DNA of 46,881 nucleotides from Geodermatophilus chilensis (GTDB lineage Bacteria; Actinomycetota; Actinomycetes; Mycobacteriales; Geodermatophilaceae), in assembly GCF_002802985.1 (NCBI RefSeq), contig NZ_NVPT01000017.1, forward strand, positions 1 through 46,881, written 5' to 3'. The notes under the pieces were generated by a model, which was not told where the DNA came from, searched no databases, and worked only from the letters and a program-made list of their open reading frames with translations. Positions 8,734-19,168 of the stretch are shown in pieces (within the stretch, counting starts at the first letter, position 1; the number at the start of each line of letters is the position of its first letter). A program made the translations under genes and the position numbers.

Positions 8734-8910
8734 ATGGTGAGCCCCATCGACATCCAGAAGGCCCTCAAGGGCATGGACTACCCGGCCACGAAGGAGCAGA
8801 TCCTCGACCACGCCAAGGGCGGCGACAAGGAGGTGCTCGACGCGCTGCAGAAGATCGACGACCGGGAGTACGAGGGCCCCAGCGGGGTCAGTGCCGCGGT
8901 CTTCGACTGA
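8734..8910 (+). CDS. DUF2795 domain protein
   Basis: 58 aa, a whole small DUF2795 domain: [20 protein letters not shown], then a helix with [22 protein letters not shown]. Family members are small soluble helical proteins of unknown function, frequent in actinobacteria. The ATG at 8734 is preceded by AGCCCGGAGTC, a modest Shine-Dalgarno. It is divergent from the DUF2087 regulator and lies 22 bp before hisN, which has its own -10-like box, so the two need not share a transcript. Confidence 0.85.
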   Translation: MVSPIDIQKALKGMDYPATKEQILDHAKGGDKEVLDALQKIDDREYEGPSGVSAAVFD

Positions 8911-8918
8911 GCGCCCGC

Positions 8919-8924
8919 TAGGTT
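8919..8924 (+). promoter_or_regulatory. -10 box of a probable leaderless hisN promoter
   Basis: TAGGTT matches the actinobacterial -10 pattern TANNNT and ends eight bases before the ATG at 8933. No Shine-Dalgarno is present. This is the geometry expected when transcription starts at the start codon itself. Confidence 0.5.
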
Positions 8925-8932
8925 CGGTGCCC

Positions 8933-9739
8933 ATGACACCGGGCCGGGACTACACGGGGGACATGCACCTGGCGCACGTGCTGGCCGACCAGGCGGACTC
9001 GATCAGCCTGGACCGCTTCCGCGCGCTGGACCTGCAGGTCGACACCAAGCCGGACCTCACGCCGGTCACCGACGCCGACCGGGCCGTGGAGGAGCAGCTG
9101 CGCATCACGCTCGCCCGCGCCCGCACCCGCGACGCGGTGCTGGGCGAGGAGATGGGCATGACCGGCCACGGCCCACGGCGGTGGGTGCTCGACCCGATCG
9201 ACGGGACAAAGAACTTCGTACGGGGCGTGCCCGTGTGGGCCACGCTCATCGCGCTGTTCGACGGTGACGAGCCGGTCGTCGGCCTGGTCTCCGCGCCGGC
9301 GCTCAACCGTCGGTGGTGGGCGGCCAAAGGCGTCGGCGCCTGGACCGGCCGGCGGCTGGAGTCCGCCACCCGCTGCACGGTCTCGGGGGTCGGCCGGCTG
9401 TCCGACGCGAGCCTGTCCTACTCGAGCCTCTCCGGCTGGGAGGAGCGCGGGCTGCTCGACGGCTTCCTCGACCTGACCCGGTCGGTGTGGCGCACCCGCG
9501 CCTACGGGGACTTCTGGAGCTACGTGCTGCTGGCCGAGGGGGCGGTGGACGTCGCCTGCGAGCCCGAGGTCTCGGTGTGGGACCTCGCCGCCCTCGACGT
9601 CATCGTGCGCGAGGCCGGCGGGACGTTCACCGACCTCTCCGGCGTCCCGGGCCCGGCCGGCGGCAGCGCGCTGGCCACCAACGGCCAGTTGCACGACGCC
9701 GCGCTGGGGCTGCTGCGCCGGCCCGACCCGGCCGCCTGA
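8933..9739 (+). CDS. hisN: Inositol-monophosphatase-fold histidinol-phosphatase
   Basis: 268 aa. HisN removes phosphate from histidinol phosphate in histidine synthesis; related family members act on inositol phosphate. Metal-binding motifs of the IMPase fold are visible: the Glu of VLGEEMG (about residue 71), [12 protein letters not shown] (about 86-97) and the C-terminal [18 protein letters not shown]. The opening [20 protein letters not shown] and [15 protein letters not shown] matches actinobacterial HisN well. The start is the ATG at 8933, probably leaderless. A strong hairpin follows the stop. Assignment as HisN over a general IMPase rests on sequence style only. Confidence 0.85.
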   Translation: MTPGRDYTGDMHLAHVLADQADSISLDRFRALDLQVDTKPDLTPVTDADRAVEEQLRITLARARTRDAVLGEEMGMTGHGPRRWVLDPIDGTKNFVRGVPVWATLIALFDGDEPVVGLVSAPALNRRWWAAKGVGAWTGRRLESATRCTVSGVGRLSDASLSYSSLSGWEERGLLDGFLDLTRSVWRTRAYGDFWSYVLLAEGAVDVACEPEVSVWDLAALDVIVREAGGTFTDLSGVPGPAGGSALATNGQLHDAALGLLRRPDPAA

Positions 9740-9746
9740 GACCGGA

Positions 9747-9794
9747 CGGACCGGGGGATCGCCTCCCGCGCGCGGAAGGTGATCCCCCGGTCCG
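9747..9794. terminator. Bidirectional terminator hairpin
   Basis: Perfect 14-bp arms at 9747-9760 and 9781-9794 (CGGACCGGGGGATC and its complement) surround a 20-base loop. It lies exactly between the stop of hisN (plus) and the stop of the small minus-strand gene at 9800. Confidence 0.8.
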
Positions 9795-9799
9795 GGTGG

Positions 9800-9964
9800 T
9801 CAGCGGCCGCGGCCGCCCTGGAAGCGACGGCGGGCATCGTCGATCTTCGCCCGGGTCTTCGGGTCCTTGGCCAGCTGCTGGGCCTTCTCGGTGGCCTGTG
9901 CGATGACCTGCCGGCCCTTCGGCGTGTTCGCGAACTGGGTCAGCTTGCTGAACAGCGACGCCAT
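9800..9964 (-). CDS. Small conserved basic helical protein
   Basis: 54 aa with a strong Shine-Dalgarno (GGAGGA) nine bases before the ATG. The sequence starts MASLFSKLTQFANTPKGRQV and ends in basic residues after AKDPKTRAKIDDARRRF. It is predicted to be helical and soluble, without cysteines. Similar short proteins with the PKGR and DPKTR words occur in actinobacteria, but I know no function. The gene lies 52 bp beyond the xylB stop and has its own ribosome site, so it may be read from its own promoter or by read-through. Confidence 0.75.
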   Translation of the reverse strand: MASLFSKLTQFANTPKGRQVIAQATEKAQQLAKDPKTRAKIDDARRRFQGGRGR

Positions 9965-10016
9965 CCCTGGTCCTCCTCCGCGTCCTCCGGGCGGCCGTTC
10001 CGCCCTCCTGTGCCGC

Positions 10017-11417
10017 TCAACGCGGCACCCGCGGTCCCCGTTCCGCACGCCACCGGTTCCGCGCGGCCGCCAGCTCCGGTACCGGCCGGGGCTCCACCGG
10101 CCGGCCCGGCTGCTGCCCCGTGGCGACCTCCGTGCCGGTGCCCCGGGCGGCGAGCAGGGCCGCACCGACCGCCGAGGCGCTGCGGATGGGCAGGAACCGC
10201 ACGGGGACGGCGAGGACGTCGGCGAGCAACTGCTGGACGACGGCCGCGCGCCCGCCGCCGCCGGTAAGGACGACCGGCCCCTCCCCGCCGAGCAGCTCCG
10301 CGGCGGCCGCGACCGCGAACACCACGCCTTCGACCGCGGCACGGGCCAGCTCGGCGCGGGTCGTGCCCGCGGACAACCCCGTCCACCCGCCGCGGTCGGC
10401 CGGCCCCGCGACGCCGCCGCGCTCGCCGGTGAGGAACGGGCGGAAGACCACTCCCCCGGCGCCGGGCCGGACCGCCGCCGCGGCGTCGAACAGCTCGGCG
10501 GGGGTCAGGCCGAGCACGCCGCACACCCAGGTCCACGCCAGGCCGCCGTTCTGCAGCGCGGCCATCGCGTACCAGCCGCCCTCGACGTCGGCGTAGCCGT
10601 GCACCGGCGGGTCGTCGGCGGGCGCCGGCGTCCACCCGGGGAGCAGGACCTGCGCGCCGGTGCCCAGGTTGACCTGCCGGCCGGCGCGCGTGCCCGCGGC
10701 CAGCAGGGCCAGGGGGGTGTCTCCGCCGCCGACGACCACGGGCACCTCGCCGACCGGGAGCGCGGTGCAGCCCACGACCTCCGCCGAGGGACGCACCCGC
10801 GGCAGCAGCCCCGGGTCGATGCCGGCGGCCGCGGTGGCCCCGGGCGACCAGCCGTCGGCGACGACGTCCCACAGCAGGGTGGCCGAGGCGTCGCTGCGGT
10901 CGGTCACCCGCGGGTCGGCGTCCGGCACGAGCGCGGCGCGCAGCGCGTCCTTGGGCAGCAGCACGGTGGCCGCCCGCTCCAGCAGCCCGGGCTCGTGCGC
11001 GGCCAGCCAGGCCAGCACGGGGCCGGTCATCCCCGGCACCAGCGGGTTGGCCAGCGCGGCGCGGACGGCGGCCGGCAGGGCGCGCCAGCGGTCCACCTCG
11101 GCGGCGGCCCGGCCGTCCGGCCAGAGCACCGCGGGCGCCAGCGGAGCGCCCGCGGCGTCGACGAGCACGGTGCCGTGCATCTGCCCGGACAGGCCGAGCC
11201 CGGCGACCCGGCGGCCGGCCAGCGCCGGTGCCACCTGCGCCAGCGCGTCGTCGAGGGCGGCCCGCCACACGGCCGGGTCGGTCTGCGCCCAGCCCGGCCG
11301 GGGCCGGTCGACGTCGTAGCCGCACTCCCCCTCGGCGAGGACCGTCCCGGCCCCGTCGAGCGCGAGCAGCTTCAGTCCGCTGGTGCCGACGTCGGCACCG
11401 AGCAGGACGTCGCTCAC
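10017..11417 (-). CDS. xylB: Xylulokinase (FGGY carbohydrate kinase)
   Basis: 466 aa, normal for the family. It phosphorylates D-xylulose to xylulose-5-phosphate for the pentose phosphate pathway. N-terminal FGGY domain: LLGADVGTSGLKLLALD, then LGLSGQMHGTVLVD and PAVLWPDGRAAAEVDRW. C-terminal actin-like domain: VGGGDTPLALLAAGT, NLGTGAQVLLPG and VVLTGGGGRAAVVQQLLADVL. The ATG at 11417 overlaps the stop of the XdhC-like gene by four bases. It is the last gene of a four-gene operon with two aldo/keto reductases, so the substrate could be a sugar made from a reduced or oxidised polyol. Another ketose is possible. Confidence 0.92.
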   Translation of the reverse strand: MSDVLLGADVGTSGLKLLALDGAGTVLAEGECGYDVDRPRPGWAQTDPAVWRAALDDALAQVAPALAGRRVAGLGLSGQMHGTVLVDAAGAPLAPAVLWPDGRAAAEVDRWRALPAAVRAALANPLVPGMTGPVLAWLAAHEPGLLERAATVLLPKDALRAALVPDADPRVTDRSDASATLLWDVVADGWSPGATAAAGIDPGLLPRVRPSAEVVGCTALPVGEVPVVVGGGDTPLALLAAGTRAGRQVNLGTGAQVLLPGWTPAPADDPPVHGYADVEGGWYAMAALQNGGLAWTWVCGVLGLTPAELFDAAAAVRPGAGGVVFRPFLTGERGGVAGPADRGGWTGLSAGTTRAELARAAVEGVVFAVAAAAELLGGEGPVVLTGGGGRAAVVQQLLADVLAVPVRFLPIRSASAVGAALLAARGTGTEVATGQQPGRPVEPRPVPELAAARNRWRAERGPRVPR

Positions 11418-11923
11418 CGCGGGCGGTGCGCGAACCCGCCGCTGCGGCCGTTGCGGTCGGCCAGCAGCCCGGCGAGCGTGCTCAGCGCGATCTCGGCCGG
11501 GGTCCGGGAGCCGATGTCCAGCCCGATCGGCCGGTGCACCCGCGCGACCTCCTCCGGCGGCACCCCGAGCGCGGCCAGCGCCGCGACGTGCGGGCCCTCG
11601 TGCCGCGGGTTGCCCATCACGCCGATCCAGCGCACCGGCCGGGCGAGCGCGTCGCGCAGCACCTCGCCGAGCTCGGGGCGGTGGTGGTCGGTGACGACGA
11701 CGGCGGCGTCCGAGAGGTCCTCGACGAGGTCCGCGAGGTCGACCACGCCGGCGCCCCGGGCCGGGTCGGGGTCGAGCAGCACCGTGCGGAAACCCAGCTC
11801 CGGGCCCCAGCGCAGCAGCACCTCGGCCACCGGCGAGGCGAAGACGGCGACCAGCACCCGCCCGGTGACCTCGGGGCCCGGGGCGCCGTGCGCGACCCCG
11901 CAGGCCGGGTCCGCGGCGGTCAC
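11414..11923 (-). CDS. XdhC/CoxI-type Rossmann-domain protein
   Basis: 169 aa. It corresponds to the C-terminal Rossmann half of Xdh[51 protein letters not shown] and the signature [26 protein letters not shown]. XdhC proteins deliver or modify molybdenum cofactor for xanthine dehydrogenase-type enzymes; the usual N-terminal XdhC domain with its conserved Cys motif is absent, and no molybdoenzyme gene lies nearby. The GTG start overlaps the upstream reductase stop (GTGA) and its own stop overlaps xylB, so translation is coupled along the operon. Its role in a sugar operon is unclear. Confidence 0.8.
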   Translation of the reverse strand: MTAADPACGVAHGAPGPEVTGRVLVAVFASPVAEVLLRWGPELGFRTVLLDPDPARGAGVVDLADLVEDLSDAAVVVTDHHRPELGEVLRDALARPVRWIGVMGNPRHEGPHVAALAALGVPPEEVARVHRPIGLDIGSRTPAEIALSTLAGLLADRNGRSGGFAHRPR

Positions 11924-12927
11924 GCCACCTTCTCCGGGCTGTCGCCGTACGCGTAGGAGCTGTCGACGTACCGGCCGCCCTGCGCCACCCCGGGCGGGGC
12001 GATCTGCGACAGCCGCGCGAGGTCGTCGTCCGACAGCTCGACGGCGGCGGTCGCGACGTTCTCCTCGAGGTAGCTCCGCCGCTTGGTGCCGGGGATCGGC
12101 ACGACGTCGTCCCCCTGCGCGAGGACCCACGCCAGCGCCAGCTGACCGGGCGTGACCCCCTCGTCGGCCGCCATCTCCTTCACCGCCTCGACGAGCCGCA
12201 GGTTCGCCTGGAAGGCCTCGCCCGTGAACCGCGGGTGGCCGCGGCGGAAGTCGCCCTCGCCGAAGTCCTCCGGGCTGCGGATCGCGCCGGTCAGGAAGCC
12301 GCGGCCCAGCGGGCTGAACGGCACGATCCCGATGCCGTGCTCCCGCGCGACGGCGAGCACCTCCGACTCGAGGTCGCGGGTCCACAGCGACCACTCGCTC
12401 TGCAGGGCCGCGATGGGGTGGACGGCGACGGCGCGGCGGCTCGACGTGGCCGAGGCCTCCGACAGCCCGAGGTGCCGGACCTTGCCCTGCTGCACGAGCT
12501 CGGCCATCGCGCCGACGGTGTCCTCGATCGGCACCTCCGGGTCCACCCGGTGCTGGTAGTAGAGGTCGATCACGTCGACCCGCAGCCGGCGCAAGCTGGC
12601 CTCGGCGCAGGCCCGCACGTTCTCCGGTCGGCCGTCGATCCGCCGTCCGGCGTGCGACAGCGAGAACTTGGTCGCCAGCTGGACCTCGTCGCGCCGCCCG
12701 GCGATCGCCTCGCCGACGAGCTCCTCGTTGTGCCCGTCGCCGTAGACGTCGGAGGTGTCGAGGAAGGTGACGCCGAGGTCGAGCGCCCGGTGGATCGTCG
12801 CGACCGACTCGTCGCGGTCGGCGGCGCCGTACGACTGGCTCATGCCCATGCAGCCGAGGCCCAGGGCGGAGACGACCAGGCCGTCGCGGCCGAGCGTGCG
12901 GGTACCGACAGGAGAGGGAGAGGTCAC
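11920..12927 (-). CDS. Aldo/keto reductase
   Basis: 335 aa TIM-barrel NADPH-dependent oxidoreductase. The catalytic Asp and Tyr are in [21 protein letters not shown], the Lys in [16 protein letters not shown] and the His in [17 protein letters not shown]. The C-terminal cofactor loop is [18 protein letters not shown]. This set is typical of the AKR13-like, yajO/potassium-channel-beta-like group. It follows another aldo/keto reductase by 22 bp and overlaps the XdhC-like gene by four bases. The substrate is not predictable; the operon with xylulokinase suggests sugar aldehydes or ketoses. Confidence 0.9.
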   Translation of the reverse strand: MTSPSPVGTRTLGRDGLVVSALGLGCMGMSQSYGAADRDESVATIHRALDLGVTFLDTSDVYGDGHNEELVGEAIAGRRDEVQLATKFSLSHAGRRIDGRPENVRACAEASLRRLRVDVIDLYYQHRVDPEVPIEDTVGAMAELVQQGKVRHLGLSEASATSSRRAVAVHPIAALQSEWSLWTRDLESEVLAVAREHGIGIVPFSPLGRGFLTGAIRSPEDFGEGDFRRGHPRFTGEAFQANLRLVEAVKEMAADEGVTPGQLALAWVLAQGDDVVPIPGTKRRSYLEENVATAAVELSDDDLARLSQIAPPGVAQGGRYVDSSYAYGDSPEKVA

Positions 12928-12949
12928 CCCGGCATCCTCACCCCCGGGC

Positions 12950-13729
12950 TCAGACCTGCGCCAGGCCGTCGATGCGGGCGACCTCGTCGTCGGTGAGCGA
13001 GAACCCGCCGATCTCCAGGTTGGCCCGGATCCGCTCCGGGGTGGCCGACTTGGGGATGACGACGACGCCGTGCTCGAGGTGCCAGCGCAGCACCACCTGC
13101 GCGGGGGTGACGCCGTGGGCGTCGGCGACCTCGCGCAGCACCGGGTCGCCGAGGTCGGTGTTCTTGAACGGGCTGTAGCCCTCGAGGACGACGCCGCGCT
13201 CCCGGTGCCCTGCCTCGACGGCGGGGTCGTACCGCGACGGGGCCCAGCTGACCTGGTTGACCTGCGGGGTCACGCCGGTCGCCGCGGTCAGCTGGTCGAC
13301 CTGCTCCAGCGAGTAGTTGCTGACGCCGATCGCCCGCGCCCGGCCGGCCTCCCGGGCGGCGACGAAGCGCTCCCAGACGTCCGGCCGCGCGCCGCCGGGT
13401 GGCCAGTGGACCAGCCACAGGTCGACGGCGTCGACGCCCAGCGCCTCCAGGGACGCCGTCAGCACCTCGTCGGCCCGGTCCGCGCGGGGCGGCGGCAGCT
13501 TGGTGGTCACGAACACCTCGTCGCGGTCGACGCCGGAGTCGCGCAGGGCCCGCCCGACCTCGGGCTCGTTGCGGTAGATCGCCGCCGTGTCGAGGTGCCG
13601 GTAGCCGGCGTCCAGGGCGGTGCGGACGGCCTCGTAGCACTCGGCGCCGGTCATCAGCCAGGTGCCGAACCCGAGCAGCGGCATGCTGGGCCCGCCGTCG
13701 AGCGGCGCGGTGGGGACGGTCTCGGTCAT
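12950..13729 (-). CDS. Aldo/keto reductase, 2,5-diketo-D-gluconate reductase type
   Basis: 259 aa. Motifs of the AKR5-like bacterial group are [31 protein letters not shown] (Asp and Tyr), [11 protein letters not shown] (Lys), [11 protein letters not shown] (His) and the cofactor motif [19 protein letters not shown]. It is shorter than the next gene and from a different AKR branch, so the pair is not a recent duplication. It is the first gene of the operon that ends in xylB. The promoter must lie in the 113 bp shared with the divergent cystathionine beta-synthase gene. Confidence 0.9.
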   Translation of the reverse strand: MTETVPTAPLDGGPSMPLLGFGTWLMTGAECYEAVRTALDAGYRHLDTAAIYRNEPEVGRALRDSGVDRDEVFVTTKLPPPRADRADEVLTASLEALGVDAVDLWLVHWPPGGARPDVWERFVAAREAGRARAIGVSNYSLEQVDQLTAATGVTPQVNQVSWAPSRYDPAVEAGHRERGVVLEGYSPFKNTDLGDPVLREVADAHGVTPAQVVLRWHLEHGVVVIPKSATPERIRANLEIGGFSLTDDEVARIDGLAQV

Positions 13730-13842
13730 ACCGCATGGTCCCGTCGGGCCGGGAGGGCCGACAACACCCGGCGGAGCCGCCTCCGGTCTGGTGGGATGGC
13801 CGTGACGGACGGCGAACGGCCGACCGCCGAGGAGGGCCTGCC

Positions 13843-15233
13843 GTGCAGTACGCCGAGCACGTCATCGAACTGGTCGGGAACACCCCGCTGGTCCGGCTGA
13901 CGTCCGTGACCCGCGACCTGGGGCCGGACGCGCCCCTCGTCCTGGCCAAGGTGGAGTACCTCAACCCCGGCGGCTCGGTGAAGGACCGCATCGCCGTCCG
14001 GATGGTCGACGAGGCCGAGGCCAGCGGCGCGCTGCGGCCGGGCGGGACGATCGTCGAGCCGACCAGCGGGAACACCGGCATCGGCCTGGCGCTGGTCGCC
14101 CAGCAGCGCGGTTACCGGTGCGTCTTCGTCTGCCCCGACAAGGTGGGCAAGGAGAAGATCGACGTGCTCAGGGCCTACGGCGCCGAGGTGCACGTCTGCC
14201 CGACCGCCGTCGACCCGGCCGACCCGCGCTCCTACTACTCCGTCTCCGACCGGCTGGCCCGCGAGACCCCCGGCGGCTGGAAGCCCGACCAGTACGCCAA
14301 CCCGGCCAACCCGCGGTCGCACTACGAGTCGACCGGTCCGGAGATCTGGGCGCAGACCGACGGTCGGGTCACCTGCTTCGTCACCGGCGTCGGCACCGGC
14401 GGCACGATCAGCGGCACCGGCCGCTACCTCAAGGAGGTCTCCGGCGGCGGGGTGCGCGTCGTCGGCGTCGACCCGGAGGGCTCGGTCTACTCCGGTGGCA
14501 CCGGGCGGCCCTACCTGGTCGAGGGCGTCGGTGAGGACTTCTGGCCCGACGCCTACGACCGCACGATCGCCGACGAGATCGTCGCCGTCAGCGACGGCGA
14601 CTCCTTCGCGATGACCCGGCGGCTGGCCCGCGAGGAGGGCCTGCTGGTCGGCGGCTCGTGCGGCATGGCGGTGGCCGGCGCGCTCCGCGCCGCCGAGCGC
14701 CTGACGAAGGACGACGTCCTGGTGGTGCTGCTGCCCGACGGCGGGCGCGGCTACCTCGGGAAGATCTACAACGACGAGTGGATGGCCGACTACGGCTTCC
14801 TCGAGCAGGCCACCCAGGGCACCGTCGGCGAGCTGCTCGCCGAGAAGGGCGGGGCGACGCCCGAGCTGGTGCACACCCACCCGAACGAGACGGTGCGCGA
14901 CGCCATCGACATCCTGCGCGAGTACGGCGTCAGCCAGCTACCGGTGGTGCGTGCCGAGCCCCCGGTGACCGCGGGCGAGGTCGTCGGGTCGGTGGAGGAG
15001 AAGACGCTGCTCGACGCGCTCTTCGCCGGGCGGGCCAACCTCTCCGACCGCGTGGAGCGGCACATGTCCCCGCCGCTGCCGATCATCGGCTCCGGCGAGC
15101 CGGTCAGCGCCGCGGTCGCGGCCCTGGGGACGGCGGATGCGCTGCTGGTGCACGAGGAGGGCAAGCCCGCGGGCGTCGTCACCCGGCAGGACGTCCTCGG
15201 CCACCTCGCGGGCCTGGCTCCTACGGTCGAGGC

Positions 15234-15237
<4 letters not shown>
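13843..15237 (+). CDS. cbs: Cystathionine beta-synthase
   Basis: 464 aa. It condenses serine and homocysteine to cystathionine (transsulfuration). The PLP fold comes first: ELVGNTPLVRLTSV, GGSVKDRIAVRM with the Schiff-base Lys at about residue 47, PTSGNTGIGLALVA and GTGGTISGTGRYLKE. A C-terminal CBS-domain pair covers about residues 335-460. No heme-binding N-terminal extension is present. The GTG at 13843 has GAGGAGGG about seven bases upstream. The stop overlaps the next start as ATGA, coupling it to cystathionine gamma-synthase as in the mycobacterial cbs-metB neighbourhood. Confidence 0.95.
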
Positions 15238-16382
<1,145 letters not shown>

Positions 16383-16386
16383 CCCC

Positions 16387-16680
16387 GTGAGCGAGTGGGA
16401 AGGCAAGCTGACCGCGAGCTACCGAGAACTGGTTGCCGAGCTCGAGGCGCTGCTGTACCGGCACGACCCCATCGGCATCGCGTTCGGCGACAACCCGGAC
16501 GAGTACGCACCTGAGGCGGGCACGATCGCCGCGCGCCTCCAGGACGTCCGTACGGTCGACGACGTCCGGGCAGTCGTGCACGCGGAGTTCATCCGCTGGT
16601 TCGACGAGGACACCGCCGGACCTGCAGAGCGGTACCGATCACTGGCCGAGGAGATCTGGACGCTGCTCGGCCGACAGTGA
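16387..16680 (+). CDS. Conserved hypothetical protein
   Basis: 97 aa, starting from a GTG four bases after the metB stop, so probably co-transcribed. It contains LVAELEALLYRHDPIGIAF, DNPDEYAPEAGTIAARL and HAEFIRWFDEDTAGP. It is acidic, soluble and mostly helical. The combination HDPIGI plus DEYxPE is familiar from short orphan bacterial proteins of unknown function; I cannot assign a role. Its third-position GC looks slightly lower than in metB, which might indicate recent arrival, but this is a visual impression. Confidence 0.7.
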   Translation: MSEWEGKLTASYRELVAELEALLYRHDPIGIAFGDNPDEYAPEAGTIAARLQDVRTVDDVRAVVHAEFIRWFDEDTAGPAERYRSLAEEIWTLLGRQ

Positions 16681-16712
16681 TCGCCGCCCTCGCGCCGCAG
16701 TCGCGAGGTCGG

Positions 16713-17482
16713 TCAGCGCGGCGCGGTCAGGATTCGGGGGCCGTCGTCGGTGACCGCCACCGTGTGCTCGACGTGCGCCGCGCGGCTGCCGTCGGCGCTG
16801 TACAGCGTCCAGCCGTCGGCGGCGACCCGGTAGTCGTCGCTGCCACCGGCCAGGAACCAGGGCTCGATCGCGATCACCAGACCGGGGCGCGCGGCAGCCC
16901 CCGGCCGGGGCGGCCCTCGTTCGGGACGGACGGCGGCTCGTGCATGCTCCGGCCCACGCCGTGGCCGCCCTGGTCGGTGTTGATGCCACAGCCCCCGGCC
17001 CTGCCCACGGCGCCGATCGCGGCCGAGATGTCGCCCACCCGGTTGCCGACGACGGCCGCGGCGATCCCGGCGGCCAGCGCGCGCTCGGTGGTCGCGACCA
17101 GCTCCAGGTCCTCCGGGCGCGGCGTGCCCACCGGGAAGGTGACGGCTGCGTCGCCCACCCAGCCGTCGAGGGTGGCGCCGGCGTCGACGCTGAGCAGGTC
17201 GCCGTCCTCCAGCTCCTGCGGGGTCGGGATGCCGTGCAGCGCGACGTCGTTGACCGACAGGCAGACGACGCCCGGGAACGGCGGCGTGGTCGACAGCGGC
17301 GCGTACCCGAGGAACGGCGAGGAGGCGCCGGCGTCGGCGAGGACGGCGCGGGCCACCTCGTCCAGCTGGGTCAGCCGGACGCCCGGGGCCGCGGCCGCAC
17401 GGACGGCGGCCAGCATGTCCGCCACGACGGCCCCGGCGGCGCGCATCGCGTCCAGCTCGCCGGGGGTGCGGAGCTCGATCAC
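16713..17482 (-). pseudogene. map: Methionine aminopeptidase type I, single-base frameshift
   Basis: The N-terminal part (start GTG at 17482, good GAGGAGG site) reads [17 protein letters not shown] through the metal ligands [19 protein letters not shown], then [21 protein letters not shown], and hits a stop at 16874. The missing C-terminus continues in another frame as [16 protein letters not shown] and ends [17 protein letters not shown] at 16713. Restoring one T on the coding strand between 16890 and 16891 gives LPLRPGLV and an intact enzyme of about 256 aa. It is either a real recent mutation or a sequencing error. The start overlaps the upstream gene by four bases. Confidence 0.85.
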
Positions 17483-18486
17483 CGGTCCTCCTCGGGCGGC
17501 GAGATCGGATGGCCCCCTCCAGGGCGTCCCGGAGCCTCGGATGGCCCCCTCCAGGGCGTCCCCGAGCCTGCGAGGGGACCGAGGAGGGGGTCCTTCTGCC
17601 AGGAGGGGGTCCTTCTCCAGTCGGCCATCTGCTCCTCGAACCAGGCCCGCGCCCGGGCGGTGCCCGCCCGGCCGCGCTCCCCCGCCGCGCGCACCCGCTC
17701 GGCCAGCTCACCGGACAGGCAGCGCGCCAGGGCGGCGTCGAGCGCCTCGGCGCCGATCTCCTCGGCGGGGACGACGAGCGGCCACTCCAGCGCCGCGGCC
17801 TGGCTGGTGACCTTGGCGCCGCCGGCGATCGGGTCGCAGGCGACGACCGGCCGGCCGTGCTTGAGGCCGAGCACCAGCGCGTGCAGCCGCATGCTGACGA
17901 CGACGTCGGCCCGGCACACCAGCGCCTCGACCTGCGCCGGACGGCGCGCGTGCGGCTTCTCGTAGAGGTCCATGTCGAGCTCGAACCAGGGCAGCGCGCG
18001 GTCGGCGAGCCACTCCTCGATGGCACCGCGGACCCGCTCGGCCTGGCTGCGCTCCCCGTACTCCCCCTGCACCGGCGTGAACGCGACCGCGAGCACCGGC
18101 ACCTGCGGCTCCGGCCCCTCGACGGCCAGGTCCGGACGGGCCAGCCCCGGGGCGTCGCGTTCCCACACGCGGTCGAACAGCGCCCGTGCGGACTCCTGCA
18201 CCACCGACACGTTGACCGCCCAGCGCTGCACGCCGGCGAAGGCCTCGGTGAGCTCGCGCAGCAGCGGCCGGTCGGCCAGCGGGCCGCTGACGAAGACCAG
18301 GTGCGTGTAGGCGGCCGGGTCGACGTCCCGCCAGTCGACGCCGCGCTCCAGGTACGGCGCCCAGGCGACGTCGTGGTCGATGCCCAGGTCGGTGAGCCAC
18401 CGGGCCACCACGTCGGCACCCAGTTCGTCGCCGACGGTGGCGATCACCTCGTCGAAGGAGAACCACCCGGCGAGCAGGACACGCAT
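17479..18486 (-). CDS. Polysaccharide pyruvyl transferase family protein
   Basis: 335 aa from the ATG at 18486 ([14 protein letters not shown]). The family transfers pyruvyl groups to exopolysaccharide or cell-wall glycans, or is found in related glycan-modifying roles. Landmarks are the N-terminal [55 protein letters not shown] (the typical SxRxHA motif) and [14 protein letters not shown]. The last 45 residues or so ([19 protein letters not shown] onward) are encoded by a copy of the hairpin repeat, so the true domain ends near residue 290. It overlaps the start of map by four bases. Confidence 0.8.
   Translation of the reverse strand: MRVLLAGWFSFDEVIATVGDELGADVVARWLTDLGIDHDVAWAPYLERGVDWRDVDPAAYTHLVFVSGPLADRPLLRELTEAFAGVQRWAVNVSVVQESARALFDRVWERDAPGLARPDLAVEGPEPQVPVLAVAFTPVQGEYGERSQAERVRGAIEEWLADRALPWFELDMDLYEKPHARRPAQVEALVCRADVVVSMRLHALVLGLKHGRPVVACDPIAGGAKVTSQAAALEWPLVVPAEEIGAEALDAALARCLSGELAERVRAAGERGRAGTARARAWFEEQMADWRRTPSWQKDPLLGPLAGSGTPWRGPSEAPGRPGGGHPISPPEEDR
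17508..17619 (-). repeat. Hairpin repeat units inside a gene 3' end
   Basis: On the minus strand AGAAGGACCCCCTCC occurs twice, followed by GTCCCC, the loop TCGCAGGCT and CGGGGAC, then two copies of GGAGGGGGCCATCC. The orientation matches the host gene. These are the same elements as at 6496 and 19097, but here they are read as codons of the pyruvyl transferase-like protein tail. Confidence 0.75.
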
Positions 18487-18589
18487 GGCCGCCAGCCTCG
18501 CACCCACGGGTGACCGGGATCCGTCGGGGGAACGAGATCCTGGTCGCAGCGGTTGTGCCGACCGTCGGCCGACCCCGAGGAGACCCACC

Positions 18590-19099
18590 GTGAGCGACAC
18601 CGCCAGCGACCTGGACCTGTCCGCCATCGAGCAGGAGCGCACCCGGATCCGGGAGACGTACCTCAAGCCCTCGGGCGAGCGGCCCCCGTCCACCGCCCGC
18701 GGCCTGCACCACACCGCGCTGATCAGCAGCGACGTCGAGCGGACCGTCCGCTTCTACCAGGCCGTGCTCGGCTTCCCGCTGACCGAGCTGATCGAGAACC
18801 GCGACTACCCCGGCTCCTCGCACTTCTTCTTCGACATCGGCAACGGCAACCTCGTCGCCTTCTTCGACTTCCCCGGCCTGGACGTCGGCCCCTACGCCGA
18901 GGTGCTCGGCGGGCTGCACCACATGGCCATCAGCGTCGACCCCGAGCGCTGGCAGGAGCTGGTGCAGCGGCTGACCGACGCCGGCGTCGAGCACGAGGTG
19001 CACAGCGGCGTCTCGGTGTACTTCCGCGACCCCGACGGCGCGCGCATCGAGCTGATCGCCGACCCGCTGGGCGAGATGTACGGCCACCACGTCCTCTGA
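18590..19099 (+). CDS. VOC family protein
   Basis: 169 aa from the GTG at 18590, preceded by CGAGGAGA. One vicinal-oxygen-chelate domain: ARGLHHTALISSDVERTVRFYQ, then SSHFFFDIGNGNLVAFFDF and GGLHHMAISVDP, ending YFRDPDGARIELIAD. His and Glu in HHTAL, HHMAI and IELIA are the usual metal ligands, and the layout resembles ring-cleavage dioxygenase or lyase relatives. The substrate is unknown. It is divergent from the pyruvyl transferase-like gene. The stop codon TGA is the beginning of a hairpin repeat. Confidence 0.87.
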   Translation: MSDTASDLDLSAIEQERTRIRETYLKPSGERPPSTARGLHHTALISSDVERTVRFYQAVLGFPLTELIENRDYPGSSHFFFDIGNGNLVAFFDFPGLDVGPYAEVLGGLHHMAISVDPERWQELVQRLTDAGVEHEVHSGVSVYFRDPDGARIELIADPLGEMYGHHVL

Positions 19100-19153
19100 A
19101 GGACCCCGTCCTCCCCACCTTTCGCAGGCTCAGGGCGGGCCCGGGACGGGGCC
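19097..19153 (+). repeat. Hairpin repeat starting on the VOC stop codon
   Basis: TGAAGGACCCCGTCC starts exactly with the TGA stop, followed by CCCCACC, the loop TTCGCAGGCTC, GGGCGGG and GGGACGGGGCC. It folds as two stacked GC stems. It is nearly identical to the first unit at 6496 and has the same relation to the stop codon. Confidence 0.75.
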
Positions 19154-19168
19154 GTTTCGGACGCGGCT

